64,000 nt of DNA, taken from the NCBI GenBank assembly GCA_030429705.1, contig JAUIES010000003.1, forward strand, positions 248,001 to 312,000, given 5' to 3'. The notes below the pieces were generated by a model. That model searched no databases. It was not told where the DNA came from and saw only the letters and a list, made by a program, of their open reading frames with translations. The translations under genes and the position numbers were made by a program. Source of the stretch: Phycisphaerae bacterium (GTDB lineage Bacteria; Planctomycetota; Phycisphaerae; Phycisphaerales; UBA1924). Below, one piece after another: positions 1 to 10,251 of this stretch (position 1 is its first letter; each line of letters begins with the position of its first letter).

Positions 1-1920
1 GATGGGGCTGATGTTCGGTACATCAATGGTTTTGTGAATCGACTCTCACAGCACGAATATCGAGCAGGATTGGCGGTCTATCGGGCGACGATCGTGCCAT
101 GGCTCTGGTTCCTGACGCGTCAGTCCGATTGTCGAATTTTCCAGGAACAGACGATTCCCGAGATCATCAAAGCAGTGCTCAAAGACCTTGGATTTTCCGA
201 CATAGAAGACCGTCTCAGTGCGACCTATGTGCAGCGTGAATACTGCGTGCAATACCGTGAATCGACATTTAATTTCGTCAGTCGATTGATGGAACAAGAA
301 GGCATTTACTATTTTTTCAAGCACGAAAACGGGCTGCACACCATGGTGTTGTGCGACAGTCCTGACGCTCACGAGTTGCTTGAAAACGGCGACGAGATTC
401 CATACTTCCCACCCGATCGCGCCATGCGCGATGAACAACATATCCGTGGTTGGGCAGTTCAGAAGCAAATCGAGTCACTCGAGTACGAACTCGCTGATTT
501 TGATTTTGTCAATCCTGCTGCTCCCGTTGTGTCAAAGTCCAAGAAAGCGCGAGATTATGCGAGTGGGCCTTGGGAGGCGATGTACGACTACCCGGGCGAG
601 TATGTGACTTCGGCAGAAGCGGAACATTTTGCGACCATTCGACTGCAAGAGTTACAATCGCGCTATGAGCAAATTACCGGTCAGAGTGATCACCTCGGCC
701 TGATCATCGGTGGTCGATTTATGCTGACTTTGCCCGCAAAGGGGCTGCGACCAGATCAGGCTCGCGAGTACATCGTGACATCAACGAATCTGCAGGCGTC
801 GCAGGACCTGTTCGGATCAACAGACGAGCCTGGTTCAGAAGACTTGTACTCCATCGGGTTCTCAGTTTTGGCGGCCACAGAAACATATCGCCCGGCGCGC
901 ACAACCCCCAAACCGCTCATCCAAGGCCCGCAAACAGCAATCGTCGCAGGCAAGAGTGGCGAAGAGATCTGGACCGACGAGCATGGCCGGGTGAAACTGC
1001 AGTTCCACTGGGACCGCTACAGCAAGGGCGACGAAAAAAGCTCATGCTGGGTGCGAGTGAGTCAGAACTGGGCTGGCAAGCGGTGGGGGGTATTTTTCCT
1101 GCCGCGCATCGGTCAGGAGGTCATCGTCGAGTTTCTTGAGGGCGACCCTGATCGACCGATTATCACCGGGCGGGTGTACAACGGACAGAATGTGCCGCCG
1201 TACAAGCCGACCGAGATGGGCACCGTCAGTACGATCAAGAGCAACTCTTCGAAGGGTGGGGGCGGCTTCAACGAGATACGATTCGAAGACAAGAAGGATG
1301 ACGAGCAAGTGTTCATCCATGCTCAAAAAAATATGGACATCCGCGTGCTCAACGATCGGTTCGAGACAGTCGTCAACGATCGGCACCTTGTGGTTGAGAA
1401 CGACAAGCACGAGCTTATCAAAAACGACCGCGATGAAAAGGTCGAAAACTCACACCGCGAAGAGATCGTGGTCGATCGCAATCTGAAAGTCGGCGGAAAG
1501 GAAGCCAAACTGGTTGTCGGCGAGTTGTCGCTGACCGTTGAGTCCGATGTCAGCGAGGTGTACCAGGCCAACCAATCCGTCGAAGTGACGGACAAGGCAA
1601 CCCTGACCGCTGACATCATTGTGCTCGAAGGCGCGACCAATGTCACGCTCAAGGTGGGCGATTCGTTCATCGCGATCGAGTCAAGCGGCATCAAGATCGG
1701 CACACAAGGCGAGATCGTCCTCGAAGCCATGGGTGATCTGACCGGGACTTCGAGCACCGGCAATGTCACGCTGGAAGCGTCCACAGCCGAGTTTTCAGCA
1801 TCGGGTGCACTGGCTGCGAAACTGAGTTCTGACCTGCAAACAGAGGTCAGTGGCACCACAACTGCGGTCAAAGGCGATGCCATGACCGAGGTCAAGGGCG
1901 GCGTCGTGATGATCAACTGA
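1..1920 (+). CDS. vgrG: VgrG-type spike protein of a contractile secretion system (5' end outside window)
   Basis: The reading frame is already open at the first base (it reads DGADVRYINGF before the first possible GTG at 34), so the true start and roughly the first 60-80 residues lie upstream. The visible part has the gpD-like base (PWLWFLTRQSDCRIFQ, then TIPEIIKAVLKDLGF), the gp5-like OB domain (EIWTDEHGRVKLQFHWDR, RVSQNWAGKRWGVFFLPRIG, EFLEGDPDRPIITGRVYN) and then a repetitive C-terminal beta-helix of the VNDRHLVVENDK type that forms the needle. VgrG trimers cap the inner tube of type VI secretion systems and carry effectors. The three following genes on the same strand look like spike-associated factors and cargo. 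No sheath, tube or ATPase gene is visible here, so an orphan vgrG island or a related contractile particle cannot be excluded. Confidence 0.93.
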   Translation, partial: DGADVRYINGFVNRLSQHEYRAGLAVYRATIVPWLWFLTRQSDCRIFQEQTIPEIIKAVLKDLGFSDIEDRLSATYVQREYCVQYRESTFNFVSRLMEQEGIYYFFKHENGLHTMVLCDSPDAHELLENGDEIPYFPPDRAMRDEQHIRGWAVQKQIESLEYELADFDFVNPAAPVVSKSKKARDYASGPWEAMYDYPGEYVTSAEAEHFATIRLQELQSRYEQITGQSDHLGLIIGGRFMLTLPAKGLRPDQAREYIVTSTNLQASQDLFGSTDEPGSEDLYSIGFSVLAATETYRPARTTPKPLIQGPQTAIVAGKSGEEIWTDEHGRVKLQFHWDRYSKGDEKSSCWVRVSQNWAGKRWGVFFLPRIGQEVIVEFLEGDPDRPIITGRVYNGQNVPPYKPTEMGTVSTIKSNSSKGGGGFNEIRFEDKKDDEQVFIHAQKNMDIRVLNDRFETVVNDRHLVVENDKHELIKNDRDEKVENSHREEIVVDRNLKVGGKEAKLVVGELSLTVESDVSEVYQANQSVEVTDKATLTADIIVLEGATNVTLKVGDSFIAIESSGIKIGTQGEIVLEAMGDLTGTSSTGNVTLEASTAEFSASGALAAKLSSDLQTEVSGTTTAVKGDAMTEVKGGVVMIN

Positions 1921-1959
1921 TGATCATCAGGTGGGGGTGATTCGAGTTGGAGATACGCA

Positions 1960-2388
1960 ATGAATCCTGAAAGCGCAAAAGCACCGAGTGCTGTTGAACC
2001 GGAAGCAGTCGAAATCGCTGAAGAAGCCGATGTCGCCGATCCTGGTAAAGTGGCCGAGGTCAAGGCACGACAACGCGAAACGAAAGAGGGAAAGTACGGC
2101 TCTGAGAAAGTCGAGCCCATCAAACCGCCAGAAGACCCCGAAGAAGCGAAGGAAACTGTCTGGATCGAAATCGAGTTGGTCGGCGAAGACGATGAGCCGA
2201 TTCCGGGTGAGAAGTATAAGGTCGTTGCGCCCGACGGGCGCGAAGCGACTGGCACACTGAACGGTGAAGGCTACGCCCGAATCACCAATTTGGAGCCTGG
2301 AAGTTGCAAGGTGTCGTTCCCCAATCTTGACAAGGACGCGTGGGAGTTCATCGAATCTGTCGGGCCGAAGTATCCCGAATCCGCGTAA
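1960..2388 (+). CDS. Small acidic protein with Ig-like domain, spike-associated
   Basis: This 142-residue protein has an acidic, Ala/Glu-rich and probably disordered N-terminal half (about residues 1-65), then a compact beta domain beginning VWIEIELVGEDDEPIPGE and ending near CKVSFPNLDKDAWEFIE. That pattern (VDEDGxPVPGExY... GxLNxxGxARI... GxCxVxFPxLD) is familiar from small proteins encoded beside vgrG and phage-tail genes. It starts 39 bases after vgrG stops and is followed after 13 bases by the LysM/peptidoglycan-binding gene, so it is almost certainly in the same transcript. A connector or adaptor role between the VgrG tip and the cargo is an inference; there is no catalytic motif. A second, similar beta domain occurs in the next protein. 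Confidence 0.7.
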   Translation: MNPESAKAPSAVEPEAVEIAEEADVADPGKVAEVKARQRETKEGKYGSEKVEPIKPPEDPEEAKETVWIEIELVGEDDEPIPGEKYKVVAPDGREATGTLNGEGYARITNLEPGSCKVSFPNLDKDAWEFIESVGPKYPESA

Positions 2389-2401
2389 CGGAACGATTGT
2401 C

Positions 2402-3082
2402 ATGCCTGCTGCACAAGATATGAATCATGGCCTGCACGACGAACCTGTCGGGTCCGGCGAACACGAGGTTCGAAGGGGTGAATGCATCGCCAGCATCGCC
2501 GAGAGTCGTGGGCACTTCTGGGAAAAACTCTGGAACCTCGATGGAAACCGAGAATTGAAAGACACACGCGGCGACCCGAACGCGCTCTTGCCCGGCGATC
2601 TCGTTGAGGTGCCCGAGATCGAACCCAAGGAAGAATCGAAGGATACCGAGAAGCGACATCGTTTTCGGCGTAAAGGGGTGCCGTCCCTGCTCAAGTTGCA
2701 AGTGCTACGGCTTGGTGAGCCCGTGGCTGACAAGCCATACCAGTTGCAGGTCGATGGCAAGATCATTGAGGGGCAAACCGACAGCGATGGTCGAATCGAA
2801 GAACCCATCCCCCCCGAGTCTCGCGAGGCCAGCCTTGTGGTCGACAACGATGGTGAGGAGATCCGCTACGACCTCGAACTCGGCGGGATGGACCCGGTCA
2901 ACACAACTACCGGCGTGAAGGCGAGGCTGAAGAATCTCGGGTTCGATCCCGGGCCGATCGATATGGAGAACAGTGTCGTGTATCAGACGGCTCTGAACGC
3001 GTTTCAGGAACAGCATGAACTCGAAGTGACTGGTGAGCCTGACCAAGAGACCCGCGACAAGTTGGCTGAACTCGCAGATTAG
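2402..3082 (+). CDS. LysM-like / peptidoglycan-binding spike-associated protein
   Basis: I place the start at ATG 2402 (MPAAQDMNHG), 13 bases after the preceding stop; the open frame extends further upstream but that part overlaps the previous gene. Residues about 15-65 (HEVRRGECIASIAESRGHFW to LLPGDLVEVPE) have the shape of a LysM-type domain as found in contractile-tail tube-cap proteins. Residues about 90-160 form an Ig-like domain (VLRLGEPVADKPYQLQVDG). Residues about 170-225 are a PG_binding_1-like helical domain (GVKARLKNLGFDPGPID, then TALNAFQEQHELEVTGEPD). The combination fits a cell-wall-binding loading or tip factor delivered or used with VgrG. The exact role is inferred from context. 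Confidence 0.75.
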   Translation: MPAAQDMNHGLHDEPVGSGEHEVRRGECIASIAESRGHFWEKLWNLDGNRELKDTRGDPNALLPGDLVEVPEIEPKEESKDTEKRHRFRRKGVPSLLKLQVLRLGEPVADKPYQLQVDGKIIEGQTDSDGRIEEPIPPESREASLVVDNDGEEIRYDLELGGMDPVNTTTGVKARLKNLGFDPGPIDMENSVVYQTALNAFQEQHELEVTGEPDQETRDKLAELAD

Positions 3083-3099
3083 AGCAGGAGCGGACACCC

Positions 3100-5811
3100 G
3101 TGGCAGATCCCAAAGCCAGAGTCCAGAAGAGCGATGCCGGGACATCGAACCCGCTTGATACCCGGCCGATCATGCCCATCATCGATGGACATTGTCATAT
3201 CTTTGGGCACTCGCTCTACGAGGGAAGCGATCTCGTGGACTCCGGGCAATCAAAAGACCCGTGGTTTGCGAAGGGTATTCGACGATTTCTGGCGTACACA
3301 CTCAGTCGCGATTTTGACAACGGCAAACAGGTCATCGACGGCGTGCCGCACGAACAGGGCATCAACGAATATGCACGCGGCAGGTTCGCGACAGCCACCG
3401 TGCCGCTGCTGCTCGATATGGGTTATACGCCACTCGATTTTGGATTCGGGATGGATGTCGGGACCGGCTTCGGTGCTGGTCTTCCGCGTGGTCAGGCCCG
3501 GGTCACCGAGCAGGAGCAGATCGCCAGAACTGGCAAAGCCAGGCCAAACCCAGACAAGAAGGGCACGCGCACGCTGACGCTCGCAAGTGTGTATTGCCGC
3601 GAGATGGAAGACTACACCGGCGACGATGATATTCGTATTGAGGTGTACGACGGGCCGAACCTGCTGAAGATGGTGCCCTCGTTTGTCGTCGATCACAACG
3701 GTGTCACTCGCATGATCAACGAAGAGGTCATCTTCGATGCAGATGCGTCAGATATTCGAATCAAGATCTACGAAGAGGACTCGACTGATGCAGACGACTT
3801 GCTCGGTATCCGAGTCGTTGACCTGAATGATGCCAATGCTGATCAATGGAAGAAGATCGCGTTTGGCAACTCTGAATCGCTTCGAAACGCAGGGGTGGCT
3901 AGTTCGAGCGCGAGTCGCGGGACGCACTATGAACTCACCTACAAGGTTTCGAAGAAGCCGCCGACTGAAGACGAGCCTGAAGAGCAAGCAAGCACTGGCG
4001 GCAGCAAAAACATTCTCACCATTGAGCATCTGACCTGCAAGGATCAGGAGGACTGGACCTTTTCAGATTGTGTGCGCATCGAAACGACGCCGGCTCCAGA
4101 CACCGCCATCGCCAAGGTATCTGCAAAGACCGGCAATACCTATGCGGTGAATCAGCAGGTCATCTTCGACAAGACCGTCAAGGTTCAACTCTGGGAGGAA
4201 GACACCGAGGGCGACGATGACCTCGGCACCGTGATCATCAGCGATGAAGCCGTTCGTCGCAAAGTAGCGTCATTTACCAAAGAGAGCGGAGCCGAGTACG
4301 AACTCGTGTATTCCGTTGACCCGGGCGAAGAAGCCGAGTCGGACGACGAGTACTACGAAGCGGGCGAGAAATTCTGGTGGTTCAAGCGCGACAAGAAAAC
4401 CTACGAAGGCACCATCAGCATGTTGTCGCGCGTCGCGGCCCGTTTTCCCGCTCAGATCTGGCCGCTCGTTCCATTTGAGCCGCGCCGTCCGGACGGACTC
4501 GACTATGTCAAACGAGCCGTCGAAGAGCAGGGGTTCCTCGGCGTGAAGCTGTATTCACGGTGTGGGTGGATGCCGCTGCACAACCGCGAGTTGTATGGCG
4601 ACAATCTCGGTGCGAAACTCGACAAGCGGCTTGAGGCGTTCTTCGACTACATGATCGACAATGATCTTCCATTGCTCAATCACACCAGCCCGACCGGATT
4701 CCCCCCCGAGGGCCAACTGGCTTATCCCAGGGGCTATCTCAACGCCAGGTCACCGGGTCCGACCGCCAGTTTTTCCAAACCGGGTATGCCGCCAATCTGG
4801 ACTGCGAAACCAAACGGCTATGGCAATCTCGTGGCTTTGCAAAGCGCGATCCATTCGGCAGCGATCGGGTTTGGCAAGTACTGCCACTATGTGCAGAAGA
4901 CGACTTCTCCATACGCGTGGGGGCCAGTCCTTGATGGCAAATGGGATAAGTTGCGATTGTGTTTCGCCCACTCGGGCTCAGCCATCGCGATCTATCACCG
5001 ATACAAGAGTGCGATCGATGCCGCTGGTCAGGCCGACCCGGATCTGGCAAAAGCGTTCCGGAAGTGTGAACTGGTAACGCACGACATTCCGGGGAACCCG
5101 TTCGTGTACCCGGGTCGTGAGTTCCGAACGATGTTCGAAGCCAAACTCCTGGACGAATGCCGCCATCGGCAAAAATCGTCTGATCCGGAAACGGGCAATG
5201 CTGAGTATTTCTCGGATGAAGAGACAGCCGAAGAGATCAAGAACTACCTCGATCAGTCTGAATGGAAAAAGTGGTTCGATGACTGGGCGCAGGCCTACCC
5301 CGATTCGTGGCTTGAGAAGATCATCAAGTACGAAAAGTCACACGACAACATCTACTCCGATATTTCCTACATCTCTGGCGACTCAGCACCCGTGTTCCAG
5401 AAACTGGTCGAGGTGATCGTCACCGATGCTGCATACGGCAAAGGGGCGAACGGCGGCCCTGACGGCACGATCATGGCGGACAAACACTTCGTCGGGACAG
5501 ACTGGTACATGACCGAGATGTCCCAAATGGGGCCAGCCGATTTTTGGAATCGAGTCAAAGTCGGTTTTCAGCAATCGACCAAGGCTCAAGAGAATAAGGA
5601 CGCCGCGTGGACAGCCCACAAGGTGTTTTCAAACTGGGTGACGCACAACTGCTTGAAATGGCTCAACATCGAACCCCGATTAAAGGGGAACGGGTTCAAA
5701 GCGCTTGATGATTTTTACAAGAAAAACAACCGGCCCCCTGAATCGACCAACCCTGTCGAACCGCCTGCCTGGTGGAAGAACATCGAGTCGTACTACAAGT
5801 GCAACAAGTAG
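3100..5811 (+). CDS. Amidohydrolase-superfamily protein with two C2-like insert domains, putative secreted effector
   Basis: The start is GTG 3100, preceded by an AGGAG stretch ending about 10 bases upstream. The 903-residue protein begins an amidohydrolase TIM barrel at IMPIIDGHCHIF (H31 and H33 as the metal-binding HxH). The barrel is then interrupted by two similar beta-rich domains, about residues 157-265 (LTLASVYCREMEDYTGDDD) and 304-400 (ILTIEHLTCKDQEDWTFSD). Both carry Asp-rich loops like C2 domains (EEDSTDADDLLG; EEDTEGDDDLG). The barrel resumes at about residue 430 with GVKLYSRCGW, LLNHTSPTGF, LRLCFAHSGS and FVGTDWYMTEM, which supply the later His and Asp ligands of the family. There is no signal peptide. 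Its place directly after vgrG and its adaptors suggests a delivered enzyme, possibly targeted by Ca2+/membrane-binding C2 folds. The substrate is unknown. Confidence 0.72.
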   Translation: MADPKARVQKSDAGTSNPLDTRPIMPIIDGHCHIFGHSLYEGSDLVDSGQSKDPWFAKGIRRFLAYTLSRDFDNGKQVIDGVPHEQGINEYARGRFATATVPLLLDMGYTPLDFGFGMDVGTGFGAGLPRGQARVTEQEQIARTGKARPNPDKKGTRTLTLASVYCREMEDYTGDDDIRIEVYDGPNLLKMVPSFVVDHNGVTRMINEEVIFDADASDIRIKIYEEDSTDADDLLGIRVVDLNDANADQWKKIAFGNSESLRNAGVASSSASRGTHYELTYKVSKKPPTEDEPEEQASTGGSKNILTIEHLTCKDQEDWTFSDCVRIETTPAPDTAIAKVSAKTGNTYAVNQQVIFDKTVKVQLWEEDTEGDDDLGTVIISDEAVRRKVASFTKESGAEYELVYSVDPGEEAESDDEYYEAGEKFWWFKRDKKTYEGTISMLSRVAARFPAQIWPLVPFEPRRPDGLDYVKRAVEEQGFLGVKLYSRCGWMPLHNRELYGDNLGAKLDKRLEAFFDYMIDNDLPLLNHTSPTGFPPEGQLAYPRGYLNARSPGPTASFSKPGMPPIWTAKPNGYGNLVALQSAIHSAAIGFGKYCHYVQKTTSPYAWGPVLDGKWDKLRLCFAHSGSAIAIYHRYKSAIDAAGQADPDLAKAFRKCELVTHDIPGNPFVYPGREFRTMFEAKLLDECRHRQKSSDPETGNAEYFSDEETAEEIKNYLDQSEWKKWFDDWAQAYPDSWLEKIIKYEKSHDNIYSDISYISGDSAPVFQKLVEVIVTDAAYGKGANGGPDGTIMADKHFVGTDWYMTEMSQMGPADFWNRVKVGFQQSTKAQENKDAAWTAHKVFSNWVTHNCLKWLNIEPRLKGNGFKALDDFYKKNNRPPESTNPVEPPAWWKNIESYYKCNK

Positions 5812-6020
5812 CCGAGTAAAGAGAGCAGGGCCAGCATTCAGCGAGTGACGGTGGGCGCCGTTTCGCGCGTGCGCGTGCTCCGTCGGGTATCGCACTTCAG
5901 ATTCTGTGATTTCTCTCACTGGGGCGCTTGCCGTGTGCTTTCAGTTGGCAACAATGTGAAGCGATCGGGCAACTTCAGTCGTACATCGACGAGAACACTC
6001 GTCCAGAGAAGTGATTTTCC

Positions 6021-6038
6021 CCAGACTTTGAAGTCTGG
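6021..6038. promoter_or_regulatory. 18-bp inverted repeat upstream of glutamine synthetase
   Basis: CCAGACTT-TG-AAGTCTGG is an exact 8-bp inverted repeat with a 2-bp centre, 51 bases upstream of the type III glutamine synthetase start. It lies in the 277-bp gap 5812-6088, in which I see no other gene. It could be an operator for a dimeric regulator, a hairpin in the leader, or a copy of a dispersed palindromic repeat. I find only one copy in this window. Confidence 0.4.
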
Positions 6039-6088
6039 AGGCTGTCAGTGTTTTTTGGTTCGTCCATTCGTCCAGAAGGATCTCTTCC

Positions 6089-8290
<2,202 letters not shown>

Positions 8291-8327
8291 GCTGAAAACC
8301 AACCCGATCAGTCCCGTACAATGTTCT

Positions 8328-9464
8328 ATGAACATTGCTCCTGTGATACGCGCTGTTTGTGTCGGCACTGGTTTGCTGGTGAGCCCGGCGTGTGGTCAAT
8401 CGAGTTCAAGTTCATGGCGCGATGTCATGAATCGATTTGAAAAGGCGGTTGAGTCCATCGGCGACGAGATCACGGGTCAGGAAGATGACAAAACACAACC
8501 GGTCGGGATCTTTCTTCCTAGATCGGCTGAAGCCGCCGGAGAACTGCCTTCAAAGTGGATTCCACTCAAATCTGCAACGAAGGTTCCGACGAGACTGGTC
8601 CTCCTCATTCACGGCCTCGACGAGCCCGGCGATATCTGGTCTGACCTCGCACCGGAGATCGTCAACGCGGGGCACGCGGTGGGGCGGTTCGAATATCCGA
8701 ATGATCAGCCCGTTCATGAATCTGCAGCGACCTTGATCGAAAGCCTTGGTGCTGCGCGAGAGGCCGGCGTGCAACATATCTCGATCATCGCCCATTCCAT
8801 GGGCGGGCTTGTCGCTTTTGATGCGATGACCCGCGAGGACGGCTATGCCGGCAAGGTCGGTCGCTCTGCGTCATTCCCACAGATCGATCGTTTCATCACC
8901 GTGGGCACGCCATGGGCCGGTTCGCCGTGGGCGAAACTGCGGATCGTCGCTGAGATTCGCGAACAAGCCCAGCGTTGGTACATGAACGAATCGTGGGATC
9001 TGCGACCACTTCTACAGTTTCGTGCCGATGGTCAGGGCGGCGCTGGTGAGGACTTGAGCAGCGGTTCAAAGTTGATCAGGACGCTCCTTTCGCGGCCGAT
9101 GCCCGTCGACTTGACACTCACCGTCATTGCCGGGCGCATGGTCGAATCCGGCGAGTCTGACCTGGCATGGGTCAAGGAATCGATTCTGCTCCGTGAGATT
9201 TTGGGCAAGAAACGAGTTGAGTCGCTCGTGGTCGAACTGGCCGATGCGGGCCGCACGCTCGGTGACGGCGTTGTTCCGATCGACTCCGCCCTTGCCCGCG
9301 CTGGCAACGACGAAGTTGTCCTCGAAGCCAATCATCGAGGGTTGATTCGCCGCACCCCAATCGATCGAGGCCCTGCTTCGACCAAGCCTCCGGGCATCGC
9401 TGTGATTCTCGACCGTCTCGCAGCCGACCGAAAGGCAGCCGAGGTTGTCGACGACGATCGGTGA
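8328..9464 (+). CDS. Exported alpha/beta hydrolase (lipase/esterase-like)
   Basis: I choose ATG 8328 (MNIAPVIRAVCVGTGLLVSP) because the frame upstream overlaps the end of glnN and because this start gives a plausible signal peptide ending around SPACGQ. The 378-residue protein has the oxyanion-region strand VLLIHGLDEPGDIW and a nucleophile elbow AHSMGG with Ser157 as the likely nucleophile. This is the arrangement of triacylglycerol-lipase-like and PGAP1-like hydrolases that recognise a membrane or lipid substrate. A later FITVGTPWAGSPWA segment is also typical of lipases. The catalytic acid and His are plausibly in GDGVVPIDSAL and EANHRGLI. The substrate is unknown, and nothing directly ties it to the NRPS cluster downstream. 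Confidence 0.8.
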   Translation: MNIAPVIRAVCVGTGLLVSPACGQSSSSSWRDVMNRFEKAVESIGDEITGQEDDKTQPVGIFLPRSAEAAGELPSKWIPLKSATKVPTRLVLLIHGLDEPGDIWSDLAPEIVNAGHAVGRFEYPNDQPVHESAATLIESLGAAREAGVQHISIIAHSMGGLVAFDAMTREDGYAGKVGRSASFPQIDRFITVGTPWAGSPWAKLRIVAEIREQAQRWYMNESWDLRPLLQFRADGQGGAGEDLSSGSKLIRTLLSRPMPVDLTLTVIAGRMVESGESDLAWVKESILLREILGKKRVESLVVELADAGRTLGDGVVPIDSALARAGNDEVVLEANHRGLIRRTPIDRGPASTKPPGIAVILDRLAADRKAAEVVDDDR

Positions 9465-9810
9465 GTACAGACCGAATGACCTGGGAACGCATGGGCAGTT
9501 CCATTCTGATTTGCTGCTGCTGTAGATTATGCGGGGATCGCTTGAAGGCTCTCAGTTCGGTCGGACCGTCTGTTGTAACGGGCGATGAGTTGGGATAAGC
9601 ACCCAATCTGGAGTTATCAGTCACACGGGGGGCAGCATTCGTCTGGTTGCGGCTGTTTTGTTTGCAGTGTGGCAGGGCGAACGCTATATTCGAGATTGTG
9701 GGTCAGATCCTGACAGTGATTTGATCTGTGGAGGACGGGAAACCTTGCCAGGAAGAGACAGGTCTGTGTGCTCTTGGGCGCATTGCGCCTGCTGTTTGGG
9801 GAACAATGAC
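9465..9810. other. 346-bp gene-free stretch upstream of panD
   Basis: I see no supported gene here. A frame open from 9658 runs into panD, but its product before residue 52 does not resemble PanD, so I treat this as the leader and promoter region of the panD-NRPS block. No strong hairpin or recognisable riboswitch was found by eye. Confidence 0.5.
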
Positions 9811-10182
9811 ATGTTGAGAACGGTGTTGCACTCGAAAATTCATCGAGCAGTGGTGACAGAAGCCAGAATCGACTATGTGGGGTCGATCACGATCGATTCA
9901 GACCTTCTCGAAGCGAGCGGGATGCGGCCAAACGACCTCGTGGTGATTGCGAACTGTAACACAGGCGATCGTTTCGAGACCTATGTGTTTCGTGGCGAGT
10001 CGGGCTCGCGCGAGATCGTGATCAACGGTGCTGCGGGGCACCTTGCCTCTCAGGGCGATGTCGTGATCATCATGCATTATGCGATGATGGATGACAACGA
10101 ATATCGCGAGCACACGCCGGTCGCTGTGCTCATGAAACCTGACAACACAATCGATGAAGTCATTCAGTACGACAACCGCTGA
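9811..10182 (+). CDS. panD: Aspartate 1-decarboxylase (makes beta-alanine)
   Basis: Pyruvoyl-dependent decarboxylase converting L-aspartate to beta-alanine. The start ATG 9811 (MLRTVLHSKIHRAVVTEARI) gives 123 residues, the normal PanD length, and places the self-processing site at Gly24-Ser25 (DYVGSITID), exactly as in the E. coli enzyme. Also present are ASGMRPNDLVVIANCNTGDR and the conserved GAAGHLASQGDVVIIMHYAMM. The upstream open frame adds 51 unrelated residues and is rejected. It ends only 69 bases before a large NRPS gene on the same strand. One NRPS adenylation domain has a pocket resembling beta-alanine-activating domains, so PanD may supply the peptide precursor as well as, or instead of, pantothenate. 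No panB or panC is nearby. Confidence 0.95.
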   Translation: MLRTVLHSKIHRAVVTEARIDYVGSITIDSDLLEASGMRPNDLVVIANCNTGDRFETYVFRGESGSREIVINGAAGHLASQGDVVIIMHYAMMDDNEYREHTPVAVLMKPDNTIDEVIQYDNR

Positions 10183-10251
10183 TCGGATGCGATGGTGGTC
10201 GTACGCCAACTTGGGACATTGCGAGGAACACTCGCGTAGCAGGAGCGATGT

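Noticed and set aside
1323-2255. 310-codon minus-strand frame across vgrG and the next gene
   Set aside because: Ser/Thr-rich shadow of the repetitive VgrG needle region, with no motif and no ribosome binding site.
1-5811. Prophage tail region
   Set aside because: VgrG-like genes resemble phage tails, but no capsid, terminase, tube or lysis gene is present, so an orphan spike/effector locus is the simpler reading.
9658-9810. N-terminal extension of PanD by 51 residues
   Set aside because: PanD needs its Gly-Ser cleavage site near residue 24; only the ATG at 9811 gives that.
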